The position numbers and the translations under genes were made by a program. 64,000 bases of DNA from Rhodopseudomonas palustris (lineage in GTDB: Bacteria > Pseudomonadota > Alphaproteobacteria > Rhizobiales > Xanthobacteraceae). The stretch covers positions 1-64,000 of the forward strand of contig JACRJB010000007.1 of assembly GCA_016215605.1 (NCBI GenBank), given 5' to 3'. The notes below the pieces were generated by a model, which searched no databases, was not told the DNA's origin, and saw nothing but the letters and a program-made list of their open reading frames with translations. The first letter of the stretch is position 1; the number at the start of each line of letters is the position of its first letter. This document shows, in pieces, positions 17,658-25,849 of this stretch.

Positions 17658-19125
17658 TCAAGGCCGGCTCACGGTCCGCGAGCGCATCGATGCGCTGATC
17701 GATTCCGGAAGCTTCCACGAGATCGGTGCGGTCTCAGGCATCGCTGAATACGACGACAACGGCGAACTCGTCGATCTGACGCCGGCCAACTGCGTGTTCG
17801 GCCGCGGCAAGATCGACGGCCGTCCGGTGGTCGTGGTCGGCGACGACTTCACGGTGCGCGGCGGCTCGGCTGACGCCTCGATCCACAACAAGCCGCTGAT
17901 GGCGGAGGAGATGGCGCACGACTACCGGTTGCCGATCGTCCGCGTGATCGAGGGCTCCGGCGGTGGCGGCTCGGTGAAGACGATCGAGACCAAGGGCGCG
18001 TCGAATCTGCCGGGCGGCGTCGGCGGCACACGCTGGTTCTGGTTCACGACGGCCAACATGGCGCAGGTGCCGGTGGTCGCGCTCGGGCTCGGCTCGGTCG
18101 CGGGGCTCGGCGCCGCGCGGCTCGCCGCCAGCCACTACTCGATCATGACCAAGACTTCCGCGATGTTCGTCGCCGGTCCGCCGGTGGTGGCGCGGCTCGG
18201 CCAGGATCTCACCAAGCAGGAACTCGGCGGCGCGGACATCCAGACCCGCGCCGGCGCGGTCGACCATGCTGTCGACACCGAGGAGGAGGCGTTCGCCTGC
18301 GCGCGGCGCTTCCTGTCCTACCTGCCGTCGTCGGTGCACGAACTGCCGCCGACGCTGCCCTGCGACGACGATCCGGAACGCGCCGACGAGAAGCTGATCA
18401 AGGCGGTGCCGCGCAATCGCCGCCAGGTCTACAAGATGCGCCCGATCATCGAATCGGTCGTCGACAAGGGGTCGTTCTTCGAGATGGGCGCCAATTTCGG
18501 GCGCTCGGTCATCACCGGTCTGGCGCGGCTCGACGGCCGCGCGGTGGCGCTGCTCGCCGGCGATCCGTATCACTACGGCGGCTCGTGGACGACGGAGGCC
18601 TGCCAGAAGGTGGTCCGCTTCGTCGATCTCGCCGAAACCTTCCATCTGCCGGTGGTGTATCTGATGGATTGCCCGGGCTTCATGATCGGGCTCGACGCCG
18701 AGAAGTCGGCGACCATCCGCCACGGCGTGCGGGCGATGGCGGCGGTCAACCAGTCGACCGTGCCGTGGTGCACGATCATCGTGCGCAACGCCTTCGGCGT
18801 CGCCGGCGTGGTGCACCAGCCCGCCAACCGGTTCTCGATGCGCTACGCCTGGCCGTCGGCCTATTGGGGATCGCTGCCGCTCGAGGGCGGCATCGAAGCG
18901 GCGTATCGCGCCGATCTCGACGCCGCCGACGATCGCGACGCCAAGATGCGGGAAATCGAGGATCGGCTGAACAAGCTGCGCTCGCCGTTCCGCTCGGCCG
19001 AGAAGTTCTGGGTCGAAGAGATCATCGACCCGCGCAAGACCCGCTCGCTGCTGTGCGAATTCGCCCGTCTCGCCGAACCGTTGCGCCGGCCCGGCGAAGC
19101 CAGCGCGATGCGGGTGCGGCCGTAG
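17566..19125 (+). CDS. Acyl-CoA carboxylase carboxyltransferase (beta) subunit
   Basis: A 519-aa carboxyltransferase of the propionyl-/methylcrotonyl-CoA type. It has two crotonase-like halves: GGSADASIHNKP and GSVAGLGAARLAASH in the N-terminal half, CPGFMIGLDAEKSA and GVAGVVHQPANRFSMRY in the C-terminal half. It transfers carboxylate from biotin to an acyl-CoA. CCGGAGGAA precedes the ATG, which lies inside the 3' end of the IclR gene. The likely biotin donor is the small carrier at 16214. The acyl-CoA substrate is not determined by visible motifs. Confidence 0.88.
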   Translation: MTWKPELDELARRETLARQMGGADKVKRQHDQGRLTVRERIDALIDSGSFHEIGAVSGIAEYDDNGELVDLTPANCVFGRGKIDGRPVVVVGDDFTVRGGSADASIHNKPLMAEEMAHDYRLPIVRVIEGSGGGGSVKTIETKGASNLPGGVGGTRWFWFTTANMAQVPVVALGLGSVAGLGAARLAASHYSIMTKTSAMFVAGPPVVARLGQDLTKQELGGADIQTRAGAVDHAVDTEEEAFACARRFLSYLPSSVHELPPTLPCDDDPERADEKLIKAVPRNRRQVYKMRPIIESVVDKGSFFEMGANFGRSVITGLARLDGRAVALLAGDPYHYGGSWTTEACQKVVRFVDLAETFHLPVVYLMDCPGFMIGLDAEKSATIRHGVRAMAAVNQSTVPWCTIIVRNAFGVAGVVHQPANRFSMRYAWPSAYWGSLPLEGGIEAAYRADLDAADDRDAKMREIEDRLNKLRSPFRSAEKFWVEEIIDPRKTRSLLCEFARLAEPLRRPGEASAMRVRP

Positions 19126-19135
19126 TAAGCCCAAA

Positions 19136-19189
19136 CCTCTCCCCGCATGGCGGGGAGAGGTCGACCGGCGCAGCCGGTCGGGTGAGGGG
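19136..19189. repeat. Family E inverted repeat
   Basis: CCTCTCCCCGCATGGCGGGGAGAGG is a near-perfect stem, followed by a second small palindrome (CGACCGGCGCAGCCGGTCG). It lies just after the carboxylase stop and could also act as a transcription barrier. Confidence 0.75.
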
Positions 19190-19274
19190 CCGGGCACTGA
19201 GGTTGCCGAACGAGCGCTCTCTCGGGCCTGATGACTTGCCTTCCTGATAACTCAATCGCGCTGAAGAGCCGTGC

Positions 19275-19320
19275 CAGGCCCCTCACCCCGACCCTCTCCC
19301 CGCATGGCGGGGAGAGGGAG
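19275..19320. repeat. Family E inverted repeat
   Basis: CCCTCTCCCCGCATGGCGGGGAGAGGG is a perfect stem with an ATG-containing loop. It lies at the 3' end of the MFS gene on the minus strand, convergent with the carboxylase. The stem core matches the copy 140 bp to its left. Confidence 0.75.
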
Positions 19321-19325
19321 GGCAG

Positions 19326-20609
19326 CTACGCCGTCGCCGGCCGCGGGTGCTTGCTGATTGTCAGCACGATCGCGGCCGCGATGATGCACAGCGCGCCGGC
19401 GACGAAGAACGCCGGCAAATAGCTCAGCAGCACGGTGCGCGACAGGCCAGCGCCGAACGACGCGGTCGCGGCGCCGAGTTGATGGCCGGCGAAGATCCAG
19501 CCGAACACCAGCCCGGCGCGTTCGGGGCCGAATTTCTGCGCGGTCAGTCGCACCGTTGGGGGCACGGTCGCGATCCAGTCGAGGCCGTAGAACATCGCGA
19601 ACAGCGACAGTCCGTAGAAGGTGAAGTCGCTGAACGGCAGGAACAGCAGCGACAGCCCGCGCAGCCCGTAGTACCAGAACAGCAGCCAGCGATTGTCGTA
19701 GCGGTCGGACAGCCAGCCCGACAGGATGGTGCCGACGAAATCGAAGATCCCCATCGCCGCGAGCAGCCCGGCCGCCTGCACCTGCGGGATGCCGAAATCG
19801 GCGCACAGCGGAATCAGGTGGACCTGGACGAGGCCGTTGGTCGATGCGCCGCAGATGAAGAACGTCGCGAACAGAATCCAGAACACCCGCGTCTTCGCCG
19901 CGTCGCGCAGCGCGCCGAGCGCCGCCGCCATGATCGGCGCGTGGGCCGGCGGGGGCGGCGGCAGCGGCTCGCTGCCGGTGTCGCCGAACGGCCGCAGCCC
20001 GACGTCGCTCGGCCGGTCGCGCATCATCAGCAATACACCCATCGCCGCGACGCCGAGGCCGACGCACAGCAGCAACAGCGCGATCCGCCAGCCGTAGAGC
20101 TCGGTGAGCTTCGCCAGCATCGGCAGAAACACCAGCTGGCCGGTGGCGACGCTGGCGGTGAGGATGCCGACGACGAGGCCGCGGCGATGGTTGAACCAGC
20201 GCGCCGCGACCGTGGCGCCCAGCACCATCGCGGTGAGGCCGGTGCCGATGCCGACCGCGACGCCCCACAGCACGACGAGCTGCCACACCTGCGTCATCGC
20301 CACCGAGCCGATCAGGCTGAGCGCGATGATCACTTGCCCGGCGATGGTGACGTTGCGCAGGCCGTAGCGGTTCATCAGCGCCGCCGCGAACGGCGCCATC
20401 AGCCCGAACAGGATGAAGCGGATCGACAGCGCCGAGGAAATCTCCGCGGTGGTCCAGCCGAATTCCTGCTGCAGCGGCACGATGAACACGCCGGGCGCGC
20501 CGACCGCGCCGGCCGAGACCAGCGCCGTCAGGAAGGTCACGCCGACCATCACCCAGCCGTAGTGGACGTCGCGGCGGGCGAGGGCTGAGGCGAGCCAGGT
20601 CGAGATCAT
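19326..20609 (-). CDS. MFS transporter
   Basis: A 427-aa secondary carrier with about 12 membrane helices in two halves, joined by a Pro-rich cytoplasmic loop (EPLPPPPPAHAP) around residue 215. The N-half contains the basic loop MNRYGLRNVT expected between helices 2 and 3, and the C-half repeats it as LSDRYDNRW. The pattern resembles monocarboxylate/oxalate-type MFS proteins. AGGAC lies about 9 nt upstream of the ATG. A motif shared with the TetR promoter lies about 60 bp upstream, suggesting common control. The cargo is unknown. Confidence 0.88.
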   Translation of the reverse strand: MISTWLASALARRDVHYGWVMVGVTFLTALVSAGAVGAPGVFIVPLQQEFGWTTAEISSALSIRFILFGLMAPFAAALMNRYGLRNVTIAGQVIIALSLIGSVAMTQVWQLVVLWGVAVGIGTGLTAMVLGATVAARWFNHRRGLVVGILTASVATGQLVFLPMLAKLTELYGWRIALLLLCVGLGVAAMGVLLMMRDRPSDVGLRPFGDTGSEPLPPPPPAHAPIMAAALGALRDAAKTRVFWILFATFFICGASTNGLVQVHLIPLCADFGIPQVQAAGLLAAMGIFDFVGTILSGWLSDRYDNRWLLFWYYGLRGLSLLFLPFSDFTFYGLSLFAMFYGLDWIATVPPTVRLTAQKFGPERAGLVFGWIFAGHQLGAATASFGAGLSRTVLLSYLPAFFVAGALCIIAAAIVLTISKHPRPATA

Positions 20610-20669
20610 GCGGCGGGTCCTGAATGGGGGGAGGGACCGGCAGCGGCGCCGGTCGGGAGGAATATGACG

Positions 20670-20682
20670 ATGATCATATGAT
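20670..20682. promoter_or_regulatory. Candidate TetR operator upstream of the MFS gene
   Basis: The segment ATGATCATATGAT contains, on the minus strand, ATCATATGATCA. This matches 11 of 12 bases of ATGATATGATCA in front of the TetR gene. It lies about 60 bp upstream of the MFS start. The AT-rich motif stands out in this GC-rich DNA. Confidence 0.45.
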
Positions 20683-20738
20683 GGACGACAGGTAATGCAA
20701 GCCGCCGCGGTGCAACAGGCCGTGATCGGGCTCAGCCG

Positions 20739-21509
20739 TTACCGTTTGCGGTTGAGGAACTCGCCCATCAGCGTCTGCGGCTCGCCGGTGAGGTAGGACT
20801 GGCCGAACACCTTGACGGAATGCTCGACCGATTCGCGCAGCGGCATGTCGTGCCAGGCGGTCAGCAACGCCTTCTGCGCCCGCAGCGCCTGCGGCGCGCC
20901 GGCGAGCAGCGCACCGACCAGGCGCTCGACCGCGTCGTCGAGTTCGCCCGGCGGCGCCACCTGGTCGATCAGGCCCCAATCGAGCGCGGTCGAGGCATCG
21001 ATCGTCTCGGCGGTCATCAGCAGCCAGCGCGTTCGGCTCCAGCCGATCAGCCGCGGCAGCAGCGCGGCGTGGATCACCGATGGAATCCCGACCCGCACCT
21101 CCGGCATCGCGAATTTGGCGTCCGCGGTCGCGACCCGGAAGTCGCACGCCGCGGCGAATTCCAGCCCGCCGCCGAGGCACCAGCCGGGGATCCGCGCGAT
21201 CACCGGAAACGGCACGGTGCGGACGGTTTCGCACAGATCGGCGAGCCCGGTGATGAAGCGTTCGGCCGAAGCCTGATCCAGCGTCGCCATCTCCTTGATG
21301 TCCGCGCCGCCGATCATGCTGCGGTCGCTCTGCCCGGCGATGATCAGCACGCGGAGCGTGTCGTCGGCGGCGAGCTGCTGCAGCCCCTCGCGCACGGCGT
21401 CGATCACGGTCGTGTTCAGGATGTTGAGCGGGCCGGCGTTGCAGATCGTCAGCGTGGCGACGCCGCGGGCATCCTCGGTGACGCCGCAATGGGAGTTGAT
21501 CATCCGCAT
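20739..21509 (-). CDS. Enoyl-CoA hydratase/isomerase family protein
   Basis: A crotonase-fold enzyme (256 aa). The first oxyanion-hole segment is MIGGADIKEM. The second, with the expected acidic residue, is GWCLGGGLEFAAACDFRVA, followed by FAMPEVRVGIPSVIHA. It probably hydrates or isomerises an enoyl-CoA. The ATG at 21509 has GTGAGG 6 nt upstream; an in-frame GTG at 21521 preceded by GAGGAAA is an alternative. It is divergent from the TetR gene and upstream of the MFS gene on the same strand. The exact reaction within this diverse family is uncertain. Confidence 0.85.
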   Translation of the reverse strand: MRMINSHCGVTEDARGVATLTICNAGPLNILNTTVIDAVREGLQQLAADDTLRVLIIAGQSDRSMIGGADIKEMATLDQASAERFITGLADLCETVRTVPFPVIARIPGWCLGGGLEFAAACDFRVATADAKFAMPEVRVGIPSVIHAALLPRLIGWSRTRWLLMTAETIDASTALDWGLIDQVAPPGELDDAVERLVGALLAGAPQALRAQKALLTAWHDMPLRESVEHSVKVFGQSYLTGEPQTLMGEFLNRKR

Positions 21510-21623
21510 GAATTGCCTCACGTTTCCTCGATCCGCATGTCCCGGCGAACGGGGGTGTTTGTCAAGCGCGCGCCGCCGCGACGGGGCGCGGTTTCAACGG
21601 TGGCATTTCGCCGGGATCGCACT

Positions 21624-21635
21624 ATGATATGATCA
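21624..21635. promoter_or_regulatory. Candidate TetR operator in the ECH/TetR divergent promoter
   Basis: ATGATATGATCA lies 20 bp upstream of the TetR start codon, in the divergent region with the enoyl-CoA hydratase gene. The same motif with one change occurs inverted in front of the MFS gene. Confidence 0.45.
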
Positions 21636-21655
21636 GGAACATCTGATAGGTGCCG

Positions 21656-22336
21656 ATGCGCTACTCCAAGGAACACAAGCTCGAAACCCACGCCCGCATC
21701 GTGCGAAAGGCGTCGGTGCGGCTGCGCGAGAAGGGCGCCCACGGAGTCGGCGTCGCCGACCTGATGAAGGACGCCGGCCTCACCCATGGCGGGTTTTACG
21801 CGCATTTCGCCTCGCGCGAGCAATTGGTGATCGAAGCTTTCGCCTTCGCGATGGACCGCTCGATCGAACGCTGGCGCAGGCTCGCGGCGGAGACGCCGCC
21901 CGCCGAGCGGCTGGCGGTGATCGTCACCAGCTATCTGTCTCCGACGCATCGCGACGATCCCGGTCGCGGCTGCGCGGTTCCGGCACTCGGCGCCGAGATC
22001 GCCCGCGAGAGCCCGAAGACCCGCAAGGTGTTCGCCGCCAAGATGGAGACCATGATCGAGACGATCGCGGCGGAATTCATCGACGCGCCGCCGAAAGCGG
22101 CGCGCAAGCGGGCGATGGCCACGCTCGCCACGATGATGGGATCGCTGCTGATGGCGCGTGTCGCCGGCAGCGGGGAGCTGTCCGACACCATCCTGCAGGC
22201 CGGTCGCGACGCGGCGCTGGCGATGGCGGCTCAGCCGCAGCCGGCGGCGAGGCCGCGCGGCGCGCGCAAGCCGGCGGCCACCGCCAAAGCCGCGTCCACA
22301 TCCAGATCCGCCGCGAAGGCCGCGCCGCGCCCCTGA
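21656..22336 (+). CDS. TetR family transcriptional regulator
   Basis: A 226-aa regulator with an N-terminal helix-turn-helix at about 10-55 (LREKGAHGVGVADLMKDAGL then THGGFYAHF). It closes with a basic, Ala-rich tail (about 190-226) that is unusual and probably disordered. The ATG at 21656 has AGG 5 nt upstream; an in-frame GTG at 21650 is less likely. It is divergent from the enoyl-CoA hydratase gene. A shared motif suggests it represses itself and the MFS gene. The ligand is probably an acyl-CoA or the MFS cargo, which is inference. Confidence 0.87.
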   Translation: MRYSKEHKLETHARIVRKASVRLREKGAHGVGVADLMKDAGLTHGGFYAHFASREQLVIEAFAFAMDRSIERWRRLAAETPPAERLAVIVTSYLSPTHRDDPGRGCAVPALGAEIARESPKTRKVFAAKMETMIETIAAEFIDAPPKAARKRAMATLATMMGSLLMARVAGSGELSDTILQAGRDAALAMAAQPQPAARPRGARKPAATAKAASTSRSAAKAAPRP

Positions 22337-22448
22337 CGGCGCGGAAACCGCCGGCGTCGGCCCCGCGCGGCGGTGGTCTTATGCCGCTGGCGTCGCGCGT
22401 TGCATTTTGGCAGGCGACGGCTGCGCGCAGCCCCTTCCCAAAGCCGGA

Positions 22449-22485
22449 AAAAGGCTGTTCAAGGAAGTCCAGAAAACAGCCTTTT
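22449..22485 (+). promoter_or_regulatory. Stem-loop in the mmsA leader
   Basis: A perfect 11-bp stem (AAAAGGCTGTT at 22449-22459 with AACAGCCTTTT at 22475-22485) encloses a 15-nt loop. It ends 1-2 nt before the AGGAGGA ribosome binding site of mmsA. It could be a terminator for the TetR gene, an attenuator, or an operator dyad. Confidence 0.6.
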
Positions 22486-22497
22486 CAGGAGGAATGG

Positions 22498-23994
22498 ATG
22501 CGCACGATCGGGCACTTCATCGGCGGCAAGGACGTCGAAGGCAAATCGGGACGTTTCGCCGACGTGTTCGAGCCGATGACCGGCGAGGTCAAGGCCAAGG
22601 TCGCGCTCGCCACCAAGGCCGAAATGCGCGCCGCCATCGAGAACGCCGCCGCGGCACAGCCCGCGTGGGGGGCCACCAACCCGCAGCGCCGCGCCCGCGT
22701 GCTGATGAAGTTCCTCGAACTGGTGCAGCGCGACTACGACAAGCTCGCCGAGCTGCTGGCGCGCGAGCACGGCAAGACCATCCCCGACGCCAAGGGCGAC
22801 ATCCAGCGCGGCCTCGAAGTCGCCGAATTCGCCACCGGCATTCCGCATCTGATGAAGGGCGAATACACCGAGGGCGCCGGCCCCGGCATCGACATCTACT
22901 CGATGCGCCAGCCGCTCGGCGTGGTCGCCGGCATCACCCCGTTCAACTTCCCGGCGATGATCCCGATGTGGAAGTTCGCGCCGGCGATCGCCTGCGGCAA
23001 CGCCTTCATCCTGAAGCCCTCGGAGCGCGACCCCGGCGTGCCGATGGCGCTGGCGGCGCTGATGCTCGAAGCCGGGCTGCCGCCGGGCATCCTCAACGTC
23101 GTCAACGGCGACAAGGAGGCGGTCGACGCCATCCTCGACGATCCGGACATCCGCGCCGTCGGCTTCGTCGGCTCGTCGCCGATCGCGCAGTACATCTACG
23201 AGCGCGCCGCGGCGACCGGCAAGCGGGCGCAGTGCTTCGGCGGCGCCAAGAACCACGCCATCATCATGCCCGATGCCGACATGGACCAGACCGTCGACGC
23301 GCTGATCGGCGCCGGCTACGGCTCGGCCGGCGAGCGTTGCATGGCGATCTCGGTCGCGGTGCCGGTCGGCAAGGCGACCGCCGACAAGCTGATGGAAAAG
23401 CTGATCCCGCGCGTCGAGGCGCTGAAGATCGGCCCGTCGACCGATCCGACCGCCGACTACGGTCCGCTGGTCACCAAGGAAGCGCTGGAGCGCGTCAAGA
23501 ACTACGTCGAGATCGGCGTCAAGGAAGGCGCGACGCTCGCGGTCGACGGTCGCGGCTTCAAGATGCAGGGCTACGAGAACGGCTTCTATCTCGGCGGCTG
23601 CCTGTTCGACAACGTCACCAAGGACATGCGGATCTACAAGGAAGAGATCTTCGGCCCGGTGCTGAGCGTCGTGCGCGCCCACGACTACGCCGAAGCGCTG
23701 GCGCTGCCGTCCGACCACGACTACGGCAACGGCGTCGCGATCTTCACCCGCGACGGCGACGCCGCGCGCGACTTCGCCGCCAAGGTCAATGTCGGCATGG
23801 TCGGCATCAACGTGCCGATCCCGGTGCCGATCGCCTACTACACCTTCGGCGGCTGGAAGAAATCCGGCTTCGGCGACCTCAACCAGCACGGCCCGGACTC
23901 GGTGCGATTCTACACCAAGACCAAGACCGTCACCTCGCGCTGGCCGTCGGGCGTCAAGGAAGGCGCGGAGTTCTCGATCCCGCTGATGAAGTAA
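22498..23994 (+). CDS. mmsA: CoA-acylating methylmalonate-semialdehyde dehydrogenase
   Basis: A 498-aa aldehyde dehydrogenase that converts methylmalonate semialdehyde to propionyl-CoA (and malonate semialdehyde to acetyl-CoA) in valine and pyrimidine catabolism. The catalytic Cys is at about residue 281 in GSAGERCMA. The region that carries the general-base Glu in ordinary aldehyde dehydrogenases reads GGAKNHAIIMPDAD, the MmsA signature. PFNFPAMIPMW is also typical. A strong AGGAGGA precedes the ATG at 22498. The other valine-pathway genes follow after a VapBC insertion. Confidence 0.95.
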   Translation: MRTIGHFIGGKDVEGKSGRFADVFEPMTGEVKAKVALATKAEMRAAIENAAAAQPAWGATNPQRRARVLMKFLELVQRDYDKLAELLAREHGKTIPDAKGDIQRGLEVAEFATGIPHLMKGEYTEGAGPGIDIYSMRQPLGVVAGITPFNFPAMIPMWKFAPAIACGNAFILKPSERDPGVPMALAALMLEAGLPPGILNVVNGDKEAVDAILDDPDIRAVGFVGSSPIAQYIYERAAATGKRAQCFGGAKNHAIIMPDADMDQTVDALIGAGYGSAGERCMAISVAVPVGKATADKLMEKLIPRVEALKIGPSTDPTADYGPLVTKEALERVKNYVEIGVKEGATLAVDGRGFKMQGYENGFYLGGCLFDNVTKDMRIYKEEIFGPVLSVVRAHDYAEALALPSDHDYGNGVAIFTRDGDAARDFAAKVNVGMVGINVPIPVPIAYYTFGGWKKSGFGDLNQHGPDSVRFYTKTKTVTSRWPSGVKEGAEFSIPLMK

Positions 23995-24002
23995 GCTATC
24001 AT

Positions 24003-24037
24003 CCCGGCTGGAGCGCAGCCGCGATCCAGCCGGGTTT
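24003..24037 (+). terminator. Hairpin after mmsA, terminator-like
   Basis: Arms CCCGGCTGGA (24003-24012) and TCCAGCCGGG (24025-24034) form a perfect 10-bp stem followed by TTT. It lies between mmsA and vapB. The T-run is short, so termination may be partial; it also resembles a trimmed intergenic repeat. Confidence 0.5.
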
Positions 24038-24051
24038 CGAGGAGACCTGCG

Positions 24052-24279
24052 ATGGCCGAGACCGAAACGCGTAGTCGCGTCGCCGAAATGGAAGCCGCCT
24101 TCGAACGCCGCGCCCGCGCCAACGGGCGGACGTTCGAGCAAGAGGTCGAGTTCCTGATCGAACGGCAGCAGCCGCTCACGCCGGAAGAGCGCGTTGCGAC
24201 CATTCGTTATTTGCATTCGCGGTGCAACGGCATCCAGCCGTCCCTGACGCTCGACGAGATCAGGGAAGGGCTGATGTGA
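24052..24279 (+). CDS. vapB: VapB-type antitoxin
   Basis: A 75-aa protein encoded directly before a PIN-domain toxin, with a 4-nt overlap (GTGA) between its stop and the toxin start. The sequence is helical and charged (MEAAFERRARANGRTFEQEV), in line with ribbon-helix-helix antitoxins of the FitA/VapB kind, and the tail would wrap the toxin. CGAGGAGA precedes the ATG. The family is assigned from size and context because these antitoxins diverge quickly. It should neutralise VapC and repress the pair. Confidence 0.72.
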   Translation: MAETETRSRVAEMEAAFERRARANGRTFEQEVEFLIERQQPLTPEERVATIRYLHSRCNGIQPSLTLDEIREGLM

Positions 24280-24704
24280 CGACGTGGGTCGTTGATGCCA
24301 GCGTAGCCGTCAAATGGGTCGTGCCCGAAGAAGGGGCCGACGCGGCGCGAGAACTGTCAGGCGTTCCGGATCGTCTCGTTGCGCCCCGGCTGATCATGAC
24401 CGAAGTCGCCAACGCGCTGGCCCGGAAGACGATGCAGGGTTTGCTCGATCGTCAGGAGGCGGCGTTTCACTTCCGCACCTTGGCGATCATGCTGGCCGAT
24501 CTGATTTCGGTCGACGACCTGATCGAGCCGGCCTTGAGCAACGCCTGCGCGCTCCGCCATCCGATCTACGACCTGATCTATCTCGAAACGGCGCGCAAGC
24601 TGGACGCTCATCTCGTCACGGCGGACCGCCGGTTCGCCGCCAAGCTCGCCGGCACTGAACATGCGCGCTACGTGACGCTTCTTTCCGAGTGGCAACCCTC
24701 ATGA
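24276..24704 (+). CDS. vapC: VapC-type PIN-domain ribonuclease toxin
   Basis: A 142-aa PIN-domain protein. The four acidic active-site residues are visible: Asp7 (VVDAS), Glu43 (MTEVANAL), Asp99 (PIYDLIYLE) and Asp117 (TADRRF). VapC toxins are Mg-dependent RNases that cleave tRNA or rRNA. It begins with GTG at 24276, overlapping the antitoxin stop. Its own stop overlaps the ATG of the acyl-CoA dehydrogenase gene (ATGA). The toxin is therefore locked between two valine-degradation genes. Confidence 0.88.
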   Translation: MTTWVVDASVAVKWVVPEEGADAARELSGVPDRLVAPRLIMTEVANALARKTMQGLLDRQEAAFHFRTLAIMLADLISVDDLIEPALSNACALRHPIYDLIYLETARKLDAHLVTADRRFAAKLAGTEHARYVTLLSEWQPS

Positions 24705-25849
24705 CGATGTTCGACCTCAACGAAGACCAGCGTGCCATCCGCGACATGGCGCGGGATTTCGCGGACGACAAGATCGCGCCGCACGCGCTGCAATGGGACG
24801 AGGACAAGCATCTGCCGCTCGACGTGATCCGGCAGGCGGCCTCGCTCGGGATCGGCGGCATCTACATCCGCGACGATGTCGGCGGCAGCGCGATGACGCG
24901 GTTCGACGCGGCCTTGATCTTCGAGGCGCTGGCCACCGGCTGCCCTGCGGTGTCGGCCTTCATCTCGATCCACAACATGGCGGCGTGGATGATCGACAGC
25001 TACGGCTCGCAGGCGCAGCGGCAGCAATGGTTGCCGAAGCTGTGCAGCATGGAGCTGATCGCGAGCTACTGCCTGACAGAGCCGGGCTCCGGCTCGGATG
25101 CGGCGGCGCTGCGCACCCGCGCGGTGCGCGACGGCGATCACTACATCCTCAACGGCCAGAAGCAGTTCATCTCCGGCGCTGGCGCCAACGATCTCTATGT
25201 GGTGATGGTGCGCACCGGCGGCGATGGTCCCGGCGGGATCTCGACGCTGGTGGTCGACAAGGACACGCCCGGCCTGTCGTTCGGCGCCAACGAGCGCAAG
25301 ATGGGCTGGAACGCGCAGCCGACGCGCGCGGTGATCTTCGAGAATGCGCGGGTGCCGGTCGCCAACAGGCTCGGCGACGAGGGCATCGGCTTCAAGATCG
25401 CGATGGCCGGGCTCGACGGCGGCCGGCTCAACATCGGCGCCTGTTCGCTCGGCGGCGCCCAGTCGGCGCTCGACAAGGCGCTCGGCTACATGAAGGAGCG
25501 CAAGGCCTTCGGCAAGCGGCTCGACGAATTCCAGGCGCTGCAGTTCCGGCTCGCCGACATGGCGACCGAATTGGAGGCCGCGCGGACCCTGCTGTGGCGC
25601 GCCGCCGCCGCGCTCGATCGCAAGGACCCCGACGCCACCAAGCTGTGCGCGATGGCCAAGCGTTTCGCCACCGACGCCGGCTTCGCCGTCGCCAACGACG
25701 CGTTGCAGATGCACGGCGGCTACGGTTATCTCGCCGAATACGGCGTCGAGAAACTGGTGCGCGATCTGCGCGTGCACCAGATCCTCGAAGGCACCAACGA
25801 GATCATGCGGCTGATCGTGTCGCGCAAGCTGCTCGAGGACAATCGATGA
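24701..25849 (+). CDS. Acyl-CoA dehydrogenase, probable isobutyryl-CoA dehydrogenase
   Basis: A 382-aa FAD enzyme of the acyl-CoA dehydrogenase family. The FAD-binding stretch [17 protein letters not shown], the segment [20 protein letters not shown] and the [15 protein letters not shown] end, with the catalytic Glu near 363, are visible. Position between mmsA and 3-hydroxyisobutyryl-CoA hydrolase/mmsB points to isobutyryl-CoA oxidation to methacrylyl-CoA. The ATG at 24701 overlaps the vapC stop. An in-frame GTG at 24689 is an alternative. Confidence 0.85.
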   Translation: MTMFDLNEDQRAIRDMARDFADDKIAPHALQWDEDKHLPLDVIRQAASLGIGGIYIRDDVGGSAMTRFDAALIFEALATGCPAVSAFISIHNMAAWMIDSYGSQAQRQQWLPKLCSMELIASYCLTEPGSGSDAAALRTRAVRDGDHYILNGQKQFISGAGANDLYVVMVRTGGDGPGGISTLVVDKDTPGLSFGANERKMGWNAQPTRAVIFENARVPVANRLGDEGIGFKIAMAGLDGGRLNIGACSLGGAQSALDKALGYMKERKAFGKRLDEFQALQFRLADMATELEAARTLLWRAAAALDRKDPDATKLCAMAKRFATDAGFAVANDALQMHGGYGYLAEYGVEKLVRDLRVHQILEGTNEIMRLIVSRKLLEDNR

